Positions 41,180-50,654 of a DNA stretch of 64,000 nucleotides are shown piece after piece. The notes under the pieces are model-generated. The model did no database searches. It worked only from the letters and a program-made list of their open reading frames with translations, and was not told where the DNA came from. The position numbers and the translations under genes were made by a program. Numbering within the stretch: the stretch's first letter is position 1; each line of letters opens with the position of its first letter. This DNA comes from Natronobacterium haloterrestre (lineage in GTDB: Archaea; Halobacteriota; Halobacteria; Halobacteriales; Natrialbaceae). The DNA is taken from assembly GCF_900112205.1 (NCBI RefSeq), contig NZ_FOKW01000013.1, positions 35,933 to 99,932 on the forward strand, in the 5' to 3' direction.

Positions 41180-42127
41180 TTACGCCTCGGGCAGTTCGAT
41201 CTCCTCGCCGTCGGCGTACACCGTCGGCCCTCGGAGAATGCCGTCGAGGTGGATCGGGGCTTCGGTCTCGCCGCCGATACTTGCGTTGTCGCCGATGGCG
41301 ATGTGCACCGTGCCCGCCGCCTTCTCGTCGAGCAGGACCGACCCGACGAGGTCAGTGACGCCGACGTTCGTTCCGATGCCGAGTTCGGCGAGGTTGTACG
41401 CCGCGTCGCCGACCTCCTCGGACGCCGCCTCGACCTGCGAGCGGATCTCGTCGTCCGAGATCTCCGTGACGAGGCCGTCCTCGACCTCGAACTCGAGTCG
41501 ATGGCCGTCCTCGAGCAGCCCGTGTGGGCGCATCGTCCCGTCGACGACGAAGGTGCCGTCGGCCGATACGGGGCTGACGAACACCTCCCCGGCGGGGAGG
41601 TTCGAGAACGAGCCCGACTCGCTCACGTCGCCGGTGTCGTCGTACCACTCGCGATCGCCGACCGCGAAGCGGATGTCGGTGCCGAGATCGGTCGTGACGC
41701 GGATCTCGTCGGCGTCGGCGACGCGCTCGAGGGTGCGTTCACACTCCGCGGCGATGCGATCGTAATCGGCGTCGAGTCCCGTGACGAACACCTCCTCGGT
41801 GATTCCGGGCAGCGTCGCGCCGCGGGCCCCATCGTCGGTCGCGTCGGACCGGGCGCGGGTGTGGCTCAGGCTCTTGGTCGTCGGCGCAAGGAAGGCATCG
41901 GCGCCGCGCATGGCGGCCGCGACGGGTGCCGGCGGTTCGGCCCCGTGTTGCTCGCCCGGCGGGTAACGGACGATCGTCGCGTCGTCGGTGACCTCACGCG
42001 TGACCTCGTAGAGCGCCTCGCCGATAGGCTCTCGCTCGTCGTCGGTGACGACGACGCAGGATTCCTCGGCCTCGAGTTCGAGGCACTGATGAACGGCAGT
42101 CTCCGCGGCAGTTCGGAGTTCGGACAT
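41180..42127 (-). CDS. M29-like metallo-aminopeptidase
   Basis: A 315-residue protein. RVTTDLGTDIRFAVGDREWYDDTG and LPAGEVFVSPVSADGTFVVDG contain the conserved segments of thermophilic-type leucyl aminopeptidases (M29), and NLAELGIGTN and HIAIGDNASIGG the C-terminal metal-binding part. It removes N-terminal residues from peptides in the cytoplasm. It is shorter than bacterial M29 enzymes (about 400 residues), as is usual for archaeal relatives. Not overlapping neighbours. Confidence 0.85.
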   Translation of the reverse strand: MSELRTAAETAVHQCLELEAEESCVVVTDDEREPIGEALYEVTREVTDDATIVRYPPGEQHGAEPPAPVAAAMRGADAFLAPTTKSLSHTRARSDATDDGARGATLPGITEEVFVTGLDADYDRIAAECERTLERVADADEIRVTTDLGTDIRFAVGDREWYDDTGDVSESGSFSNLPAGEVFVSPVSADGTFVVDGTMRPHGLLEDGHRLEFEVEDGLVTEISDDEIRSQVEAASEEVGDAAYNLAELGIGTNVGVTDLVGSVLLDEKAAGTVHIAIGDNASIGGETEAPIHLDGILRGPTVYADGEEIELPEA

Positions 42128-42211
42128 GTCCCTACGTCCGACCGTAGCGCCGATAGGTTTTGCCTTCTCCCGTCCGGGCGGGCCTCGAACTCGGCGGCGA
42201 TCGCGAGTCGG

Positions 42212-43453
42212 TTACTCTGAGTCGGCGGCGGCCTCGAGGACCTCGACCCCCACGAGCCCCTCGCCCGTGAGCGCGCGGACGTACGCGCCGCCGGCGACCG
42301 AGACGTGCGAGAAGTCCGTCTCCTCGAGGTCGTACATCGGGATCGCTCGCGAGGTGTCGCCGCCGCCGATTACCGAGAAGCAGTCGGTGTCGGCTATCGC
42401 AGAGAGGACCTCGACCGTCCCGTCCGCGAACCGCTCGTCCTCGAAGACGCCGAGTGCGCCCTTGACGAAGACGGCCTCCGACTCGGCGACGAGGTCGGCG
42501 TACTCGTCTGCGGTCTCGCTCCCGACGTCCAGATACGAGGTCTCCTTCTCGATGTCCTGGACGGCGTGCTCGGCGCGCTCGCCGTCCGCATCGTAGGCGA
42601 GGTCGCTCGCCAGGTGGAGCCGATCGCCGTACTCCTCGAGGACGCGCTCGATCGTCTCCTGGTGGTCGTCCCACTGGTGGTCGAAGAACTCGGTGCCCTC
42701 GACGTCGTAGCCGACGTCGTAGCCGTCGGCGCGGAGGAAGAGTTCCCCGACGATGCCGCCCAGGCAGAACCGGTCGACGGTGTCGTCGACCTCCTCGATG
42801 ACCGGGATGAGGTCCTCGGCCTTCGTGCCGCCGAGTACCATCGTCACCGGCCCGTCGAACTCCCGCTCCTGGATCGCCGAGTTCGCGGTGTACTCCGCCT
42901 CCATTACGCGGCCCGCGTAGGCGTCCATCACCCGCGGGAAGCCGACCAGCGAGGCGTGGGAGCGGTGGGCCGCCGAGTAGGCGTCGTTGACGTAGGCGTC
43001 GAACTCGGGGGCCAGCGTCCGGACGAACTCGGTATCGGCCTTTACGTCCGGGTCTTCCTCGGGTAGTTCCTCGTCACACATCCGGGTGTTCTCGAGGAGC
43101 AACACCTCGCCGGACTCGAGGTCGTCGATCGCTTCGAGGGCGTCCTCGCCGAACGTGTCGTCGACGAACGCGACCTCCCCGCCGAGGTGGTCCGCGAGGA
43201 TGTCCGCGTGCCCCTCGAGCGAGACGAACGTATCGCGGCCCGGCCGTCCCTGGTGGGCAAGCAGGGCGACGGCGTGGTCGTCCGCGAGCAGTTCCGCGAC
43301 GGTCTCGGCGTGGCGGGCGAACCGACGGTTGTCCTGGACTTCGCCGTCTTCGACGGGGGCGTTGAGGTCGAGGCGAACGAGCAGTTGCTGTCCCGATTCG
43401 AGGTCGTCGATGGTCCGAAAGGTGGACGTCGGTGTGGGCGTGGTCGTAGTCAT
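42212..43453 (-). CDS. pgk: Phosphoglycerate kinase
   Basis: A 413-residue enzyme. FRTIDDLESGQQLLVRLDLNAPV is the N-terminal substrate motif, LLAHQGRPGRDT the triose-phosphate loop, VLGGTKAEDLIPVI the hinge and VFEDERFADG plus SVIGGGDTSRAI the nucleotide-binding C-domain. It makes ATP from 1,3-bisphosphoglycerate or works in reverse for gluconeogenesis. ATG 43453 is used; the 59 upstream codons do not look coding. It lies 67 bases after gapA on the same strand, so the two are probably co-transcribed. Confidence 0.95.
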   Translation of the reverse strand: MTTTTPTPTSTFRTIDDLESGQQLLVRLDLNAPVEDGEVQDNRRFARHAETVAELLADDHAVALLAHQGRPGRDTFVSLEGHADILADHLGGEVAFVDDTFGEDALEAIDDLESGEVLLLENTRMCDEELPEEDPDVKADTEFVRTLAPEFDAYVNDAYSAAHRSHASLVGFPRVMDAYAGRVMEAEYTANSAIQEREFDGPVTMVLGGTKAEDLIPVIEEVDDTVDRFCLGGIVGELFLRADGYDVGYDVEGTEFFDHQWDDHQETIERVLEEYGDRLHLASDLAYDADGERAEHAVQDIEKETSYLDVGSETADEYADLVAESEAVFVKGALGVFEDERFADGTVEVLSAIADTDCFSVIGGGDTSRAIPMYDLEETDFSHVSVAGGAYVRALTGEGLVGVEVLEAAADSE

Positions 43454-43520
43454 GACTGCTGGGTACGTGGTTACTAGGTCGGCCAACGCGGTCAAATAAG
43501 ACGGGGGAACGGAACCGCCG

Positions 43521-44585
43521 TTACTGCGGGACCGCTTCCTCGGCGTCGACGTCCGCGGAGTCCGCGACGACGTGTTCAGCGAGATCGAGCATCCGGTTCG
43601 AGAAGCCGAACTCGTTGTCGTACCACGCAAGCACCTTCACGAGGCCGTCCTCGAGGACCATCGACCCCTCGAGGTCGACGTACGAGGAGAACGGAAGCCC
43701 GACGATGTCGCGGGAGACGATCTCCTCGTCGGTGTAGCCGAGGACGCCGGCGAGTTCGTCGTCGGCAGCGTTGCGGATCGCCTCCTCGAGGTCGTCTTTC
43801 GTGATGTCGGCCTCGAGGTCGACGGTGAGGTCCGTAATCGAGCCGTTCGGGACGGGAACGCGCATCGCCATGCCGTCGAGTTTCCCCTCGAGTTCGGGGA
43901 GGACTTCGGTGGTGGCGATCGCGGCCCCGGTGCTCGTCGGCGTGATGTTCTCGGCGGCGGCGCGGCCGCGTCGGCGCTTGCTGCTCGGACCGTCGATGAG
44001 TTCCTGTGACCCGGTGTAGGCGTGGACGGTCGTCAGCAGGCCCGATTCGATGCCGAACTCCTCGTCGAGGACCTTCACGACCGGCGCGATGGAGTTGGTC
44101 GTACAGGATGCGTTCGAGACGACGTCCTCCCCGTCGTACTCCTCGTGGTTGACCCCGTAGACGAACATCGGGACCTCCTTCTCACCCTTTGGGGGAGCCG
44201 AGATGACGACCTTGTCGGCACCGGCCTCGAGGTGCTGGGCCGCCTCGTCGTGGGTCCGGAACAGGCCGGTCGCCTCGAACGCGACGTCGACGTCGTGTTC
44301 GTCCCACGGCAGTTCCGAGGGATCGCGCTCGGAATAGAGTTGGATCTCGCGGTCACCGACAAAGAGCGTATCGCCGTCGCGGGAGACGTCCTCGAGTCGG
44401 CCGTGGACGGAATCGTACTCCAGCAGGTACTCCATGTCGTCGTCGTCCATCACGTCGTTGATCGCGACGATCTCGACGTCGTCGTCGGACAGCGACGCAC
44501 GGAGGACGTTTCGGCCGATTCGGCCGAACCCGTTGAGGCCGATGCGGACCGTTCCCTCGACCCCGTTGTACGAAAGTTCACTCAT
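43521..44585 (-). CDS. gapA: Glyceraldehyde-3-phosphate dehydrogenase, bacterial class I type
   Basis: A 354-residue enzyme. VRIGLNGFGRIGRNVLRA is the NAD site, NASCTTNSIAPVVKV the catalytic Cys segment, and WYDNEFGFSNRM the C-terminal signature. This class I enzyme is the glycolytic-direction GAPDH of haloarchaea and was acquired from bacteria. It is divergent from the archaeal-type gapB, with TrmB-like sites between them. One of these overlaps its start codon, downstream of the AAATATAA TATA element. Confidence 0.95.
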   Translation of the reverse strand: MSELSYNGVEGTVRIGLNGFGRIGRNVLRASLSDDDVEIVAINDVMDDDDMEYLLEYDSVHGRLEDVSRDGDTLFVGDREIQLYSERDPSELPWDEHDVDVAFEATGLFRTHDEAAQHLEAGADKVVISAPPKGEKEVPMFVYGVNHEEYDGEDVVSNASCTTNSIAPVVKVLDEEFGIESGLLTTVHAYTGSQELIDGPSSKRRRGRAAAENITPTSTGAAIATTEVLPELEGKLDGMAMRVPVPNGSITDLTVDLEADITKDDLEEAIRNAADDELAGVLGYTDEEIVSRDIVGLPFSSYVDLEGSMVLEDGLVKVLAWYDNEFGFSNRMLDLAEHVVADSADVDAEEAVPQ

Positions 44586-44594
44586 ATCCGAGTA
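44579..44594 (-). promoter_or_regulatory. TrmB-like site overlapping gapA start
   Basis: On the minus strand TACT-N7-GAGTG begins 9 bases upstream of the ATG and runs into the start codon. It matches the haloarchaeal TrmB consensus TACT-N7/8-GAGTA at eight of nine defined bases, in a position expected for repression. Confidence 0.55.
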
Positions 44595-44641
44595 GTAGGA
44601 TCGCCAGCGTTATATTTGTTGCCCAGTTTAGAACCGTTATA

Positions 44642-44657
44642 TACCGGGGGACGAGTA
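44642..44657 (+). promoter_or_regulatory. TrmB-like site in gapA-gapB spacer
   Basis: TACC-N7-GAGTA, eight of nine matches to the TrmB consensus, lies centrally in the 258-base AT-rich spacer. A second TATA-like stretch (TTATATAC) adjoins its left side. Confidence 0.45.
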
Positions 44658-44769
44658 GTAACTAATCCAGGAAGTGTCGGCGATTGCAAGTGACTACCAT
44701 CTGCCGTATATGTTCTACAAGTTTCATTTCATCGATTAGCATACTACCGTATGGCACTCTCTCCCCCAT

Positions 44770-44785
44770 TACTCAATTTCGAGTT
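44770..44785 (+). promoter_or_regulatory. TrmB-like site upstream of gapB
   Basis: TACT-N7-GAGTT, embedded in the near-palindrome TTACTC...GAGTTAA, lies about 60 bases before the gapB start and upstream of its probable promoter (around 44795 to 44815). This is a position expected for activation. Confidence 0.55.
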
Positions 44786-44843
44786 AACATCTATCAATTT
44801 ACTGCAAAAAGGTTATGAGCGTTGGCGGTGGAGATAGACCCGT

Positions 44844-45929
44844 ATGCTACGGGTCGGAATCAACGGGTACGGAACCATCGGCAAACGCGTCGCGGATGCG
44901 GTCCGCAAACAGCCCGACATGGAGGTCCAGGGCGTCGGGAAACGTAGCCCGGATTACGTCGCGGTCAACGCGGACGAACGGGACTACGCCGTCTACGCCG
45001 CGGACGAAAGCCGCGCCGACGGGTTCCGTGAGATCGGCATCGACCTCGCCGGTACCGTCGACGACCTGGTCGCCGAAAGCGACGTAATCGTCGACGCGAC
45101 GCCGTCCGGCGTCGGTGCCGAGAACCGCCCGCTGTACGAACGCCACGAAACCCCCGCACTCTTCCAGGGCGGCGAGGACGCGACCGTCGCCGAAGTGAGT
45201 TTCAACGCTCGCGCGAACTACGAGGAAGCCGAGGACGCCGACTACGTTCGGGTCGTCTCCTGCAATACGACCGGTCTCTCCCGGTTCCTCGCTCCCCTCC
45301 ACGAGAACTACGGCGTCGAAAAGGCTCGAGTGACCCTCGTTCGCCGCGGCGGCGATCCGGACCAGACCGGCCGCGGCCCGATCAACGACGCGGTTCCGGA
45401 CCCGGTGTCGATTCCGTCCCACCACGGCCCGGACGTCCAGACCGTCTTCCCCGAACTCGACATCGATACGGTCGGGCTGAAGGTACCGACGACGATGATG
45501 CACGTTCACTCGGTCAACGTCACCCTCGAGGAACGGCCCGACGACGTCGAGGACGTCACGGAGCTGTACCGGAACGAGGATCGGGTCCTCACGATCCCCG
45601 ACTACGCCGGCATCGACGGCGCTGGAACGCTCAAAGACCTCGCACAGGACGCCGGTCGACCGCGGGGCGACATCTGGGAGAACTGCCTCTGGGAGGAGTC
45701 ACTGACCCTCCAGGGCCAGGATCTGTATTGCATGCAGGCGATCCACCAGGAGGCCGACGTCGTCCCCGAAAACGTCGACGCGCTCCGCGCGCTCGAGGGC
45801 GAACTCTCGAGTGCGGAGAGCCGAGCGATCACCAACGAGACGCTCGGGATCGATCTCACACACCTCCACGGCCGGACCGACCTCACGGCCGACCGACGGA
45901 CGCCCGACGAATCGCTGGCGGACGACTGA
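44844..45929 (+). CDS. gapB: Glyceraldehyde-3-phosphate dehydrogenase, archaeal class II type
   Basis: A 361-residue enzyme. [19 protein letters not shown] is the nucleotide-binding start, [13 protein letters not shown] the catalytic Cys, and [13 protein letters not shown] a class II segment. This is the archaeal form, used for gluconeogenesis in haloarchaea. It runs opposite to gapA and pgk. Its stop is directly followed by one copy of the dispersed palindromic repeat. Confidence 0.95.
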   Translation: MLRVGINGYGTIGKRVADAVRKQPDMEVQGVGKRSPDYVAVNADERDYAVYAADESRADGFREIGIDLAGTVDDLVAESDVIVDATPSGVGAENRPLYERHETPALFQGGEDATVAEVSFNARANYEEAEDADYVRVVSCNTTGLSRFLAPLHENYGVEKARVTLVRRGGDPDQTGRGPINDAVPDPVSIPSHHGPDVQTVFPELDIDTVGLKVPTTMMHVHSVNVTLEERPDDVEDVTELYRNEDRVLTIPDYAGIDGAGTLKDLAQDAGRPRGDIWENCLWEESLTLQGQDLYCMQAIHQEADVVPENVDALRALEGELSSAESRAITNETLGIDLTHLHGRTDLTADRRTPDESLADD

Positions 45930-46010
45930 TACGCATCCCTGGACCGATGTACCGGCGCAACCGCCGGCCCGGGTCGCGGTTGCGCCGGAACGGGCTACAG
46001 GAAGCCGTAG
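45930..46010 (-). repeat. Dispersed palindromic repeat, copy A (inverted)
   Basis: It starts at the base after the gapB stop. CCGGCGCAACCGC and GCGGTTGCGCCGG form a 13-bp perfect stem around CGGCCCGGGTC. The reverse complement aligns with copies B and C, including the flank TCCAGGGATGCGTAT. Downstream, 46011 to 46256 shows no gene. Confidence 0.8.
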
Positions 46011-46256
46011 GAGCGTTCGGCCGGTAGTCCGCGTCCGGACCCAGCCTGCGGACGGCCCGACGGCAGTCCGCGACCGGCGCGACTCGCAGTTCGTCACCCT
46101 CGACGGCGGACCGATTCGCGTTTCGACTCGTCCCGGAGTTGTGTAACTGGTTCACGAACAGTAACCGACCGTCTGCCCGACCCGACGGAACCCCATCGTT
46201 CGCTGACCCCTTCGATCCGGGGAAAGCTTTTGCACCTCCCTTTCTTATGACCACCC

Positions 46257-46670
46257 ATGCGCCGAGACGACCGTGACGAACCCTTCGACGACCTCTTTCG
46301 CGAAATCGAGCGAATGATGAACGAAATGATGAACGGTGCCGATGCGAACGTCAACTTCGACTCCCCCGGTGGCCCCGGGAGCCCCGGCGACAACGGCTTC
46401 GGCACCGACACCCACGTGGACATCCACGACACCGACGACGAGATCCGCGTCGTCGCCGACCTCCCGGGGGTCGAAAAGGACAACATCGAACTCGAGTGCG
46501 ACGGCAAGACCCTGACTATCTCCGCCAGCAGCGAGCACCGCGAGTACGACGAACGTGTCTCCTTGCCCCGCCGCGTCAACGAACACACCGCCTCCGCTAC
46601 GTACAACAACGGCGTTCTCGAGGTCATCTTCGAGCCCGCCGAGAAGTCCTCGGGTATTAGCCTGGAGTAA
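46257..46670 (+). CDS. Hsp20 small heat-shock protein
   Basis: A 137-residue protein. An N-terminal region with DDLFREIERMMNEMMNG precedes an alpha-crystallin domain (about residues 45 to 130; DEIRVVADLPGVEKDNIELE, SLPRRVNEHTASATYNNGVLEV). It holds unfolding proteins in oligomers. ATG 46257 is placed 40 bases after an AT-rich element (TTTCTTATGACC). The usual C-terminal IxI motif is replaced by SGISLE. Confidence 0.92.
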   Translation: MRRDDRDEPFDDLFREIERMMNEMMNGADANVNFDSPGGPGSPGDNGFGTDTHVDIHDTDDEIRVVADLPGVEKDNIELECDGKTLTISASSEHREYDERVSLPRRVNEHTASATYNNGVLEVIFEPAEKSSGISLE

Positions 46671-46767
46671 CGCGAACGTCGCGGTCGTGGTCGTGTCGCG
46701 AACCGACCCCTAGTCGCCCGGACGCAACGCTTTCCTCGGACCGGTTCCGGAACTAACTCGCCCCCCA

Positions 46768-46849
46768 GACGGTTTACTGGAGTCCGTTCCGGCGCAACCG
46801 CCGCCCGGGTCGCGGTTGCGGCGGTCCCTCGGGACAGGGACCCGTATCA
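46768..46849 (+). repeat. Dispersed palindromic repeat, copy B
   Basis: GACGGTTTACTG at the left edge matches copy C, followed by the core TTCCGGCGCAACCGC and GTCGCGGTTGC. It lies between two convergent genes and runs into the stop codon of the ATP-grasp gene. Confidence 0.8.
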
Positions 46850-47731
46850 GTCCGGGCTTCCGCCGTCCCCCGCCGTCGCCCGGATCGCACCCGCGAGCCG
46901 ATCGTAGAAGTCGGCCTCGTACTTCGTCGCCTCGTCGATCGTCGGCCGGGCGTTCGTCTCGTTGACCACCAGCCGCCCGTCGGCCTCGAGCAAATCCACG
47001 CCGACGAACGGGATCCCGAGTTCGGCGGCGACCGATTCGGCCAGCGCCCGGTGCTCGGCGGGGAGGTCGACGCCCGTCGCCTCCGCACCCCGGTGGACGT
47101 TGTGTTTCCACCGGCCCTCTGTGACGGCTTCCTCCGGGAGCCGGCGTTCGACCGCGCCGACGTACTCGCCCTCGAGGACCATCACGCGGTAGTCGGTCGC
47201 CTGGGGGAGGTACTCCTGGACGAGGAAGGACCGATCCCCGGTCGCCCGGTAGTCGTGGACCAGCGAGAGGTAGTCACAGATTCCCAGGAACGAATCGAGG
47301 TCGGAAGCCTTCGCGACGCCGACGCCCCTGGTCGTCGAGTTCGGCTTGACCACGACGGGCGGCTCGATCCGCTCGAAGACCTCGGTCAGCGTCGCCTCGT
47401 CGACGTCGTTCGAGACGTACACCGAGTCCGGCACCGGGAGGTCGGCACGCTCGAGACGGGCAAGCACCTCGGCCTTGTTCCGGGAGGTGAGGACGGTTTC
47501 GTGATCGTTGAGCCACGGGACCTCGAGGAGCGCATCGGCGACGCCGCCCTCCATGAGCCGACCGGGGTAGACGAAGCCGACGTCGTACTCGTCGCCCCCC
47601 CACGGCGGGTCGGTCAGGTCCACGACGCGCTCGCTCGCGGGCACGTGGTGGACCGCGATTCCGCGTTCCGCCAGCGGGTCGCGCATCCGCCGGAACGTCT
47701 CCTGGTCGTTGGCGACCGCGAGATCGATCAT
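46847..47731 (-). CDS. RimK-like ATP-grasp ligase
   Basis: A 294-residue protein. VVKPNSTTRGVGVAKASDLD is the ATP-grasp glycine-rich loop, FLVQEYLPQATDYRVMVLEG the next strand, and VGVDLLEADGRLVVNETNARPT holds the Mg-binding Glu and Asn. It links an amine to a carboxylate using ATP, as in glutamate ligation or coenzyme modification; the substrate is unknown. ATG 47731 gives MIDLAVANDQETF, a typical family start. Confidence 0.85.
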   Translation of the reverse strand: MIDLAVANDQETFRRMRDPLAERGIAVHHVPASERVVDLTDPPWGGDEYDVGFVYPGRLMEGGVADALLEVPWLNDHETVLTSRNKAEVLARLERADLPVPDSVYVSNDVDEATLTEVFERIEPPVVVKPNSTTRGVGVAKASDLDSFLGICDYLSLVHDYRATGDRSFLVQEYLPQATDYRVMVLEGEYVGAVERRLPEEAVTEGRWKHNVHRGAEATGVDLPAEHRALAESVAAELGIPFVGVDLLEADGRLVVNETNARPTIDEATKYEADFYDRLAGAIRATAGDGGSPD

Positions 47732-47933
47732 ACGCTCGAGTCGGGACCGGGCGGGCAAAAAGGTGGCTCGCAACGAAGCCGGTCGCAATGAAGCCGGCCA
47801 CTCCCGGATCGCTGGCCGGGAGTGCGACTCGAGCAGACGAGAGTCGTACGACCCGGGGAAGGGCAGGCAACTGCCCAGTTACCGGCAGCGAGTGAGAGAA
47901 GCGAACGAGCGGGCCGACGACTGATGTGGAGAG

Positions 47934-48217
47934 CGCGGCGCTACGCGCCGCGACAAAGCGAACGGCTCGCCGTTCGCTGAGAACGCTACGCGTTCGGAAC
48001 GGAAGGAGGAGTGCTGGTCATCGAAGCTAAGCGGAATCGGAGATTCCGCGAGGTCCGAGAGAGCGAAACTCTCTCGAGATTTTGCCGAGTGCGGTCGCTT
48101 CGCGACCGCACGTGGTTCGAGACGCCTTCGGCGTCTCGTCATCAAGCGAGACCGGCGGTCTCGCGAACATCGCGAATCTGTGATTCGCTCAGTCACGGAA
48201 GACGCTACGCGTCTTCC
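47934..48217. repeat. Array of ten different short hairpins
   Basis: Ten perfect inverted repeats with stems of 6 to 10 bp and loops of 3 to 5 nt follow one another within 285 bases: 47934-47952, 47957-47978, 47981-47995, 48031-48049, 48056-48076, 48089-48111, 48118-48138, 48146-48164, 48171-48187 and 48197-48217. Stems differ in sequence; loops are often TAC or TTC. It lies just past the stop of the L10e gene (minus strand). No gene is credible in 47732 to 48240. Confidence 0.85.
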
Positions 48218-48240
48218 GAACGACAGCACAAAAGTTCGGT

Positions 48241-48771
48241 TTACGCGATCAGCTTCTCTTCGCCCTTCTCGACCACGATGCGACACGGCGGCGTGATCTT
48301 GTTGTAGGCGCGGCGGAACGCTTCCTTGGCGTGTTCGGCGTCGTCGACGTCACACCAGACCGTGAAGATACGCTCGCCGGCGTCGATGCGGGCCGCGGTG
48401 CCGACGATCTTCCCGAACGCCTGGCGCATCCCGTCGGAAACACGGTCCGCACCAGCACCGGTCGCCTGCTTGTTCTCCCGGATGACGTGGTGGGGGAACT
48501 TGCGCAGGATCATCTTGTAGTTGTTCTCGCCGGCGTTTTTCAGCATGTAGCGGTTGGCCGACAGGCGCGAGGCCTCGAGGCTGCCGTGGCGGATCTGGAC
48601 CTCCTCCTCCGTGACGAGGCTGATCTGGACCGGGTAGTCCTCGGGGTCGGCGGCGATGTCGCCCATCTTGTGCTGTGCGATCTTCGAGCCCGGGATCCCA
48701 GTAATGTACTCGCGGCGCGTGTAGGCCGGCTTACTGATCTCCCGGTACATTGAGGCGGGTTTCTCGGACAT
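48241..48771 (-). CDS. rpl10e: Ribosomal protein L10e (uL16)
   Basis: A 176-residue protein of the large ribosomal subunit, near the peptidyl-transferase centre. [42 protein letters not shown] and [16 protein letters not shown] are signature L10e segments. Length is normal for archaea. The hairpin array begins 24 bases after its stop. Confidence 0.97.
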   Translation of the reverse strand: MSEKPASMYREISKPAYTRREYITGIPGSKIAQHKMGDIAADPEDYPVQISLVTEEEVQIRHGSLEASRLSANRYMLKNAGENNYKMILRKFPHHVIRENKQATGAGADRVSDGMRQAFGKIVGTAARIDAGERIFTVWCDVDDAEHAKEAFRRAYNKITPPCRIVVEKGEEKLIA

Positions 48772-48927
48772 CGTAGTTACTTACGAAAACGGAAGCCTAC
48801 CGTCCGGATAAAGCCTTCGAAGCGCGGTTTCGAACGACGGCGGCGGGAACGTCGGCAGTCGGTCTACTGGAGTCGTCCGCAAAGCGACGGCCACAGGCGC
48901 TGAAACCGACAGTCTCGAACGGCGGTA

Positions 48928-49161
48928 TCAACGAGCGCGGGGAACGTACTCCGTGCCGGTCTTCTCGACGAGGTCCGCACTCGAGAGCGAGTTGAGGACG
49001 CTCAGGATCGCGAGTTTCTTCATCGACAGCGCGCCCGAGAGGTCGGCCGCCGTCGCGCCGCCGGTCGCCTCGAGGTAGAGGTAGACGAGTTTCGCCTGGG
49101 AGGACTCGAGTTCGCTCGGGAGCGTACGGGATGAATCGGACGTGAGTTGCTTCTGGTTCAT
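48928..49161 (-). CDS. Small winged-helix (TrmB-type) DNA-binding protein
   Basis: A 77-residue protein. SQAKLVYLYLEATGGATAADLSGAL and KLAILSVLNSLSSADLVEK form a winged helix like the N-terminal part of TrmB-type regulators, with no effector domain. It is divergent from the site-2 protease gene. ATG 49161 (MNQKQLTSDS) is used; it could act alone as a regulator of its own promoter. Confidence 0.75.
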   Translation of the reverse strand: MNQKQLTSDSSRTLPSELESSQAKLVYLYLEATGGATAADLSGALSMKKLAILSVLNSLSSADLVEKTGTEYVPRAR

Positions 49162-49355
49162 GCTACCTGAGCGGACCACGAACCCATATATAACTCTATG
49201 CCCCATAGAGTGGATATTGTTGTTTCGATATAAGGTCCATTATATTCCTCTCCGGCGACAGTCGCTCCTCGTGACCGTTTCCGGGAACCGGGCTCGAACC
49301 GGCGAATCCGAGGGGCGTCGGCGTTTTTAAGGGTCCTGCACCGCTACCGTTACGT

Positions 49356-50555
49356 ATGATGAGAAGTTTCAGGATCGGCTCCCTCTTCGGGATTCCGATC
49401 AAACTCGATCTCACGTTCTTGCTGATACTGCCGGTGTTTGCCTACCTCATCGGGAACCAGATCGGCCCCGTCATCGAGATCCTCAACGCGAGCATGGATG
49501 CCGGGATCGACGTGGCTGCGCTCACCACCGAGTGGTGGCTCCCCTATGCGGTCGGGCTGACCGCCGCGATCGGGCTGTTCGTCGGCGTCATCCTGCACGA
49601 ACTGGGCCACTCCCTGACCGCCCAGCGGTACGGGTTCCCGATCGATTCGATCACCCTGTGGCTGTTCGGCGGCATCGCCGCACTCTCGGAGATGCCCGAG
49701 GACTGGCGACAGGAGTTCACCATCGCCATCGCCGGCCCGATCGTCTCCGTTCTCGTGGGCGTGGGGTCGTACGCGCTGTTTCTGTTCACTCCCGAAAGCT
49801 TCGACGGCGCTCGCTTCGTGCTCGGCTACCTCGCCGTGTTGAACGTCGCGCTCGCGGTCTTCAACATGCTCCCGGCGTTCCCGATGGACGGCGGCCGGAT
49901 CCTGCGGGCGCTGCTCGCCCGCAGCCAGCCCTACGCCCGGGCGACCCAGCAGGCCGCCAGCATCGGAAAGCTGTTCGCGATCTTCATGGGGCTTTTCGGG
50001 CTGTTCGCGTTCAACATCGTCCTCATCGGCGTCGCCTTCTTCGTCTACATCGCCGCCTCGAGCGAGGCCCAGCAGGTGACGATGAAAGCGGCCTTCCAGG
50101 ACGTCACCGTCGCGGACATCATGACGCCCGCGGAGGACCTCCACACCGTCAGCCCCGATACCACGATCTCGGAACTCGTCCAGCGGATGTTCACCGAACG
50201 TCACACCGGCTACCCCGTCGTCGAGCGCGACGGCTGGGGCGACGACCGGCTGATCGGCCTGGTCACGCTCGACGACGCCCGCGAGGTCGACCCCGTCGAA
50301 CGCGACGCCTACGAGGTCGACGACGTGATGACGACCGACCTCGAGACGATCGAGCCCGACACCGACGCGATGACGGCCATCGAACGCATGCAACAGAACG
50401 GCATCGGCCGCCTGCTCGTCGTAGAGGGCGACGATCTCGTCGGGTTGATTTCGCGGACGGACCTGATGACCGCCTTCGACATCGTCCAGCAAAGCGGTGG
50501 TGAGGTCGGTCTCGGCGACCGACCGCGGCCGGCGAGCAGCATGGGACGGCCGTAG
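49356..50555 (+). CDS. Site-2 protease (M50) with two CBS domains
   Basis: A 399-residue membrane metalloprotease. HELGH (in FVGVILHELGHSLTAQ, about residue 80) is the zinc motif and FPMDGGRIL (about residue 172) the second, within about six membrane helices. Two CBS domains follow (about residues 245 to 380; MTPAEDLHTVSPDTTISELV and MTTDLETIEPDTDAMTAIERM), which bind adenine nucleotides. It cleaves membrane-anchored substrates inside the bilayer, perhaps under energy-charge control. ATG 49356 or 49359 both fit. Confidence 0.92.
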   Translation: MMRSFRIGSLFGIPIKLDLTFLLILPVFAYLIGNQIGPVIEILNASMDAGIDVAALTTEWWLPYAVGLTAAIGLFVGVILHELGHSLTAQRYGFPIDSITLWLFGGIAALSEMPEDWRQEFTIAIAGPIVSVLVGVGSYALFLFTPESFDGARFVLGYLAVLNVALAVFNMLPAFPMDGGRILRALLARSQPYARATQQAASIGKLFAIFMGLFGLFAFNIVLIGVAFFVYIAASSEAQQVTMKAAFQDVTVADIMTPAEDLHTVSPDTTISELVQRMFTERHTGYPVVERDGWGDDRLIGLVTLDDAREVDPVERDAYEVDDVMTTDLETIEPDTDAMTAIERMQQNGIGRLLVVEGDDLVGLISRTDLMTAFDIVQQSGGEVGLGDRPRPASSMGRP

Positions 50556-50654
50556 GAACCACTACCGCGACCGCGTGACGTCCGTTCTCGAGGGGTTTAG
50601 CGGTCGAGACCAACATTCTTAACCGCGGCCGGGGCCGACGATTTCTCGATACCG

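Noticed and set aside
47879..48286. 135-residue minus frame over the hairpin array
   Set aside because: It is generated by the hairpins and overlaps the end of the L10e gene; composition is not protein-like.
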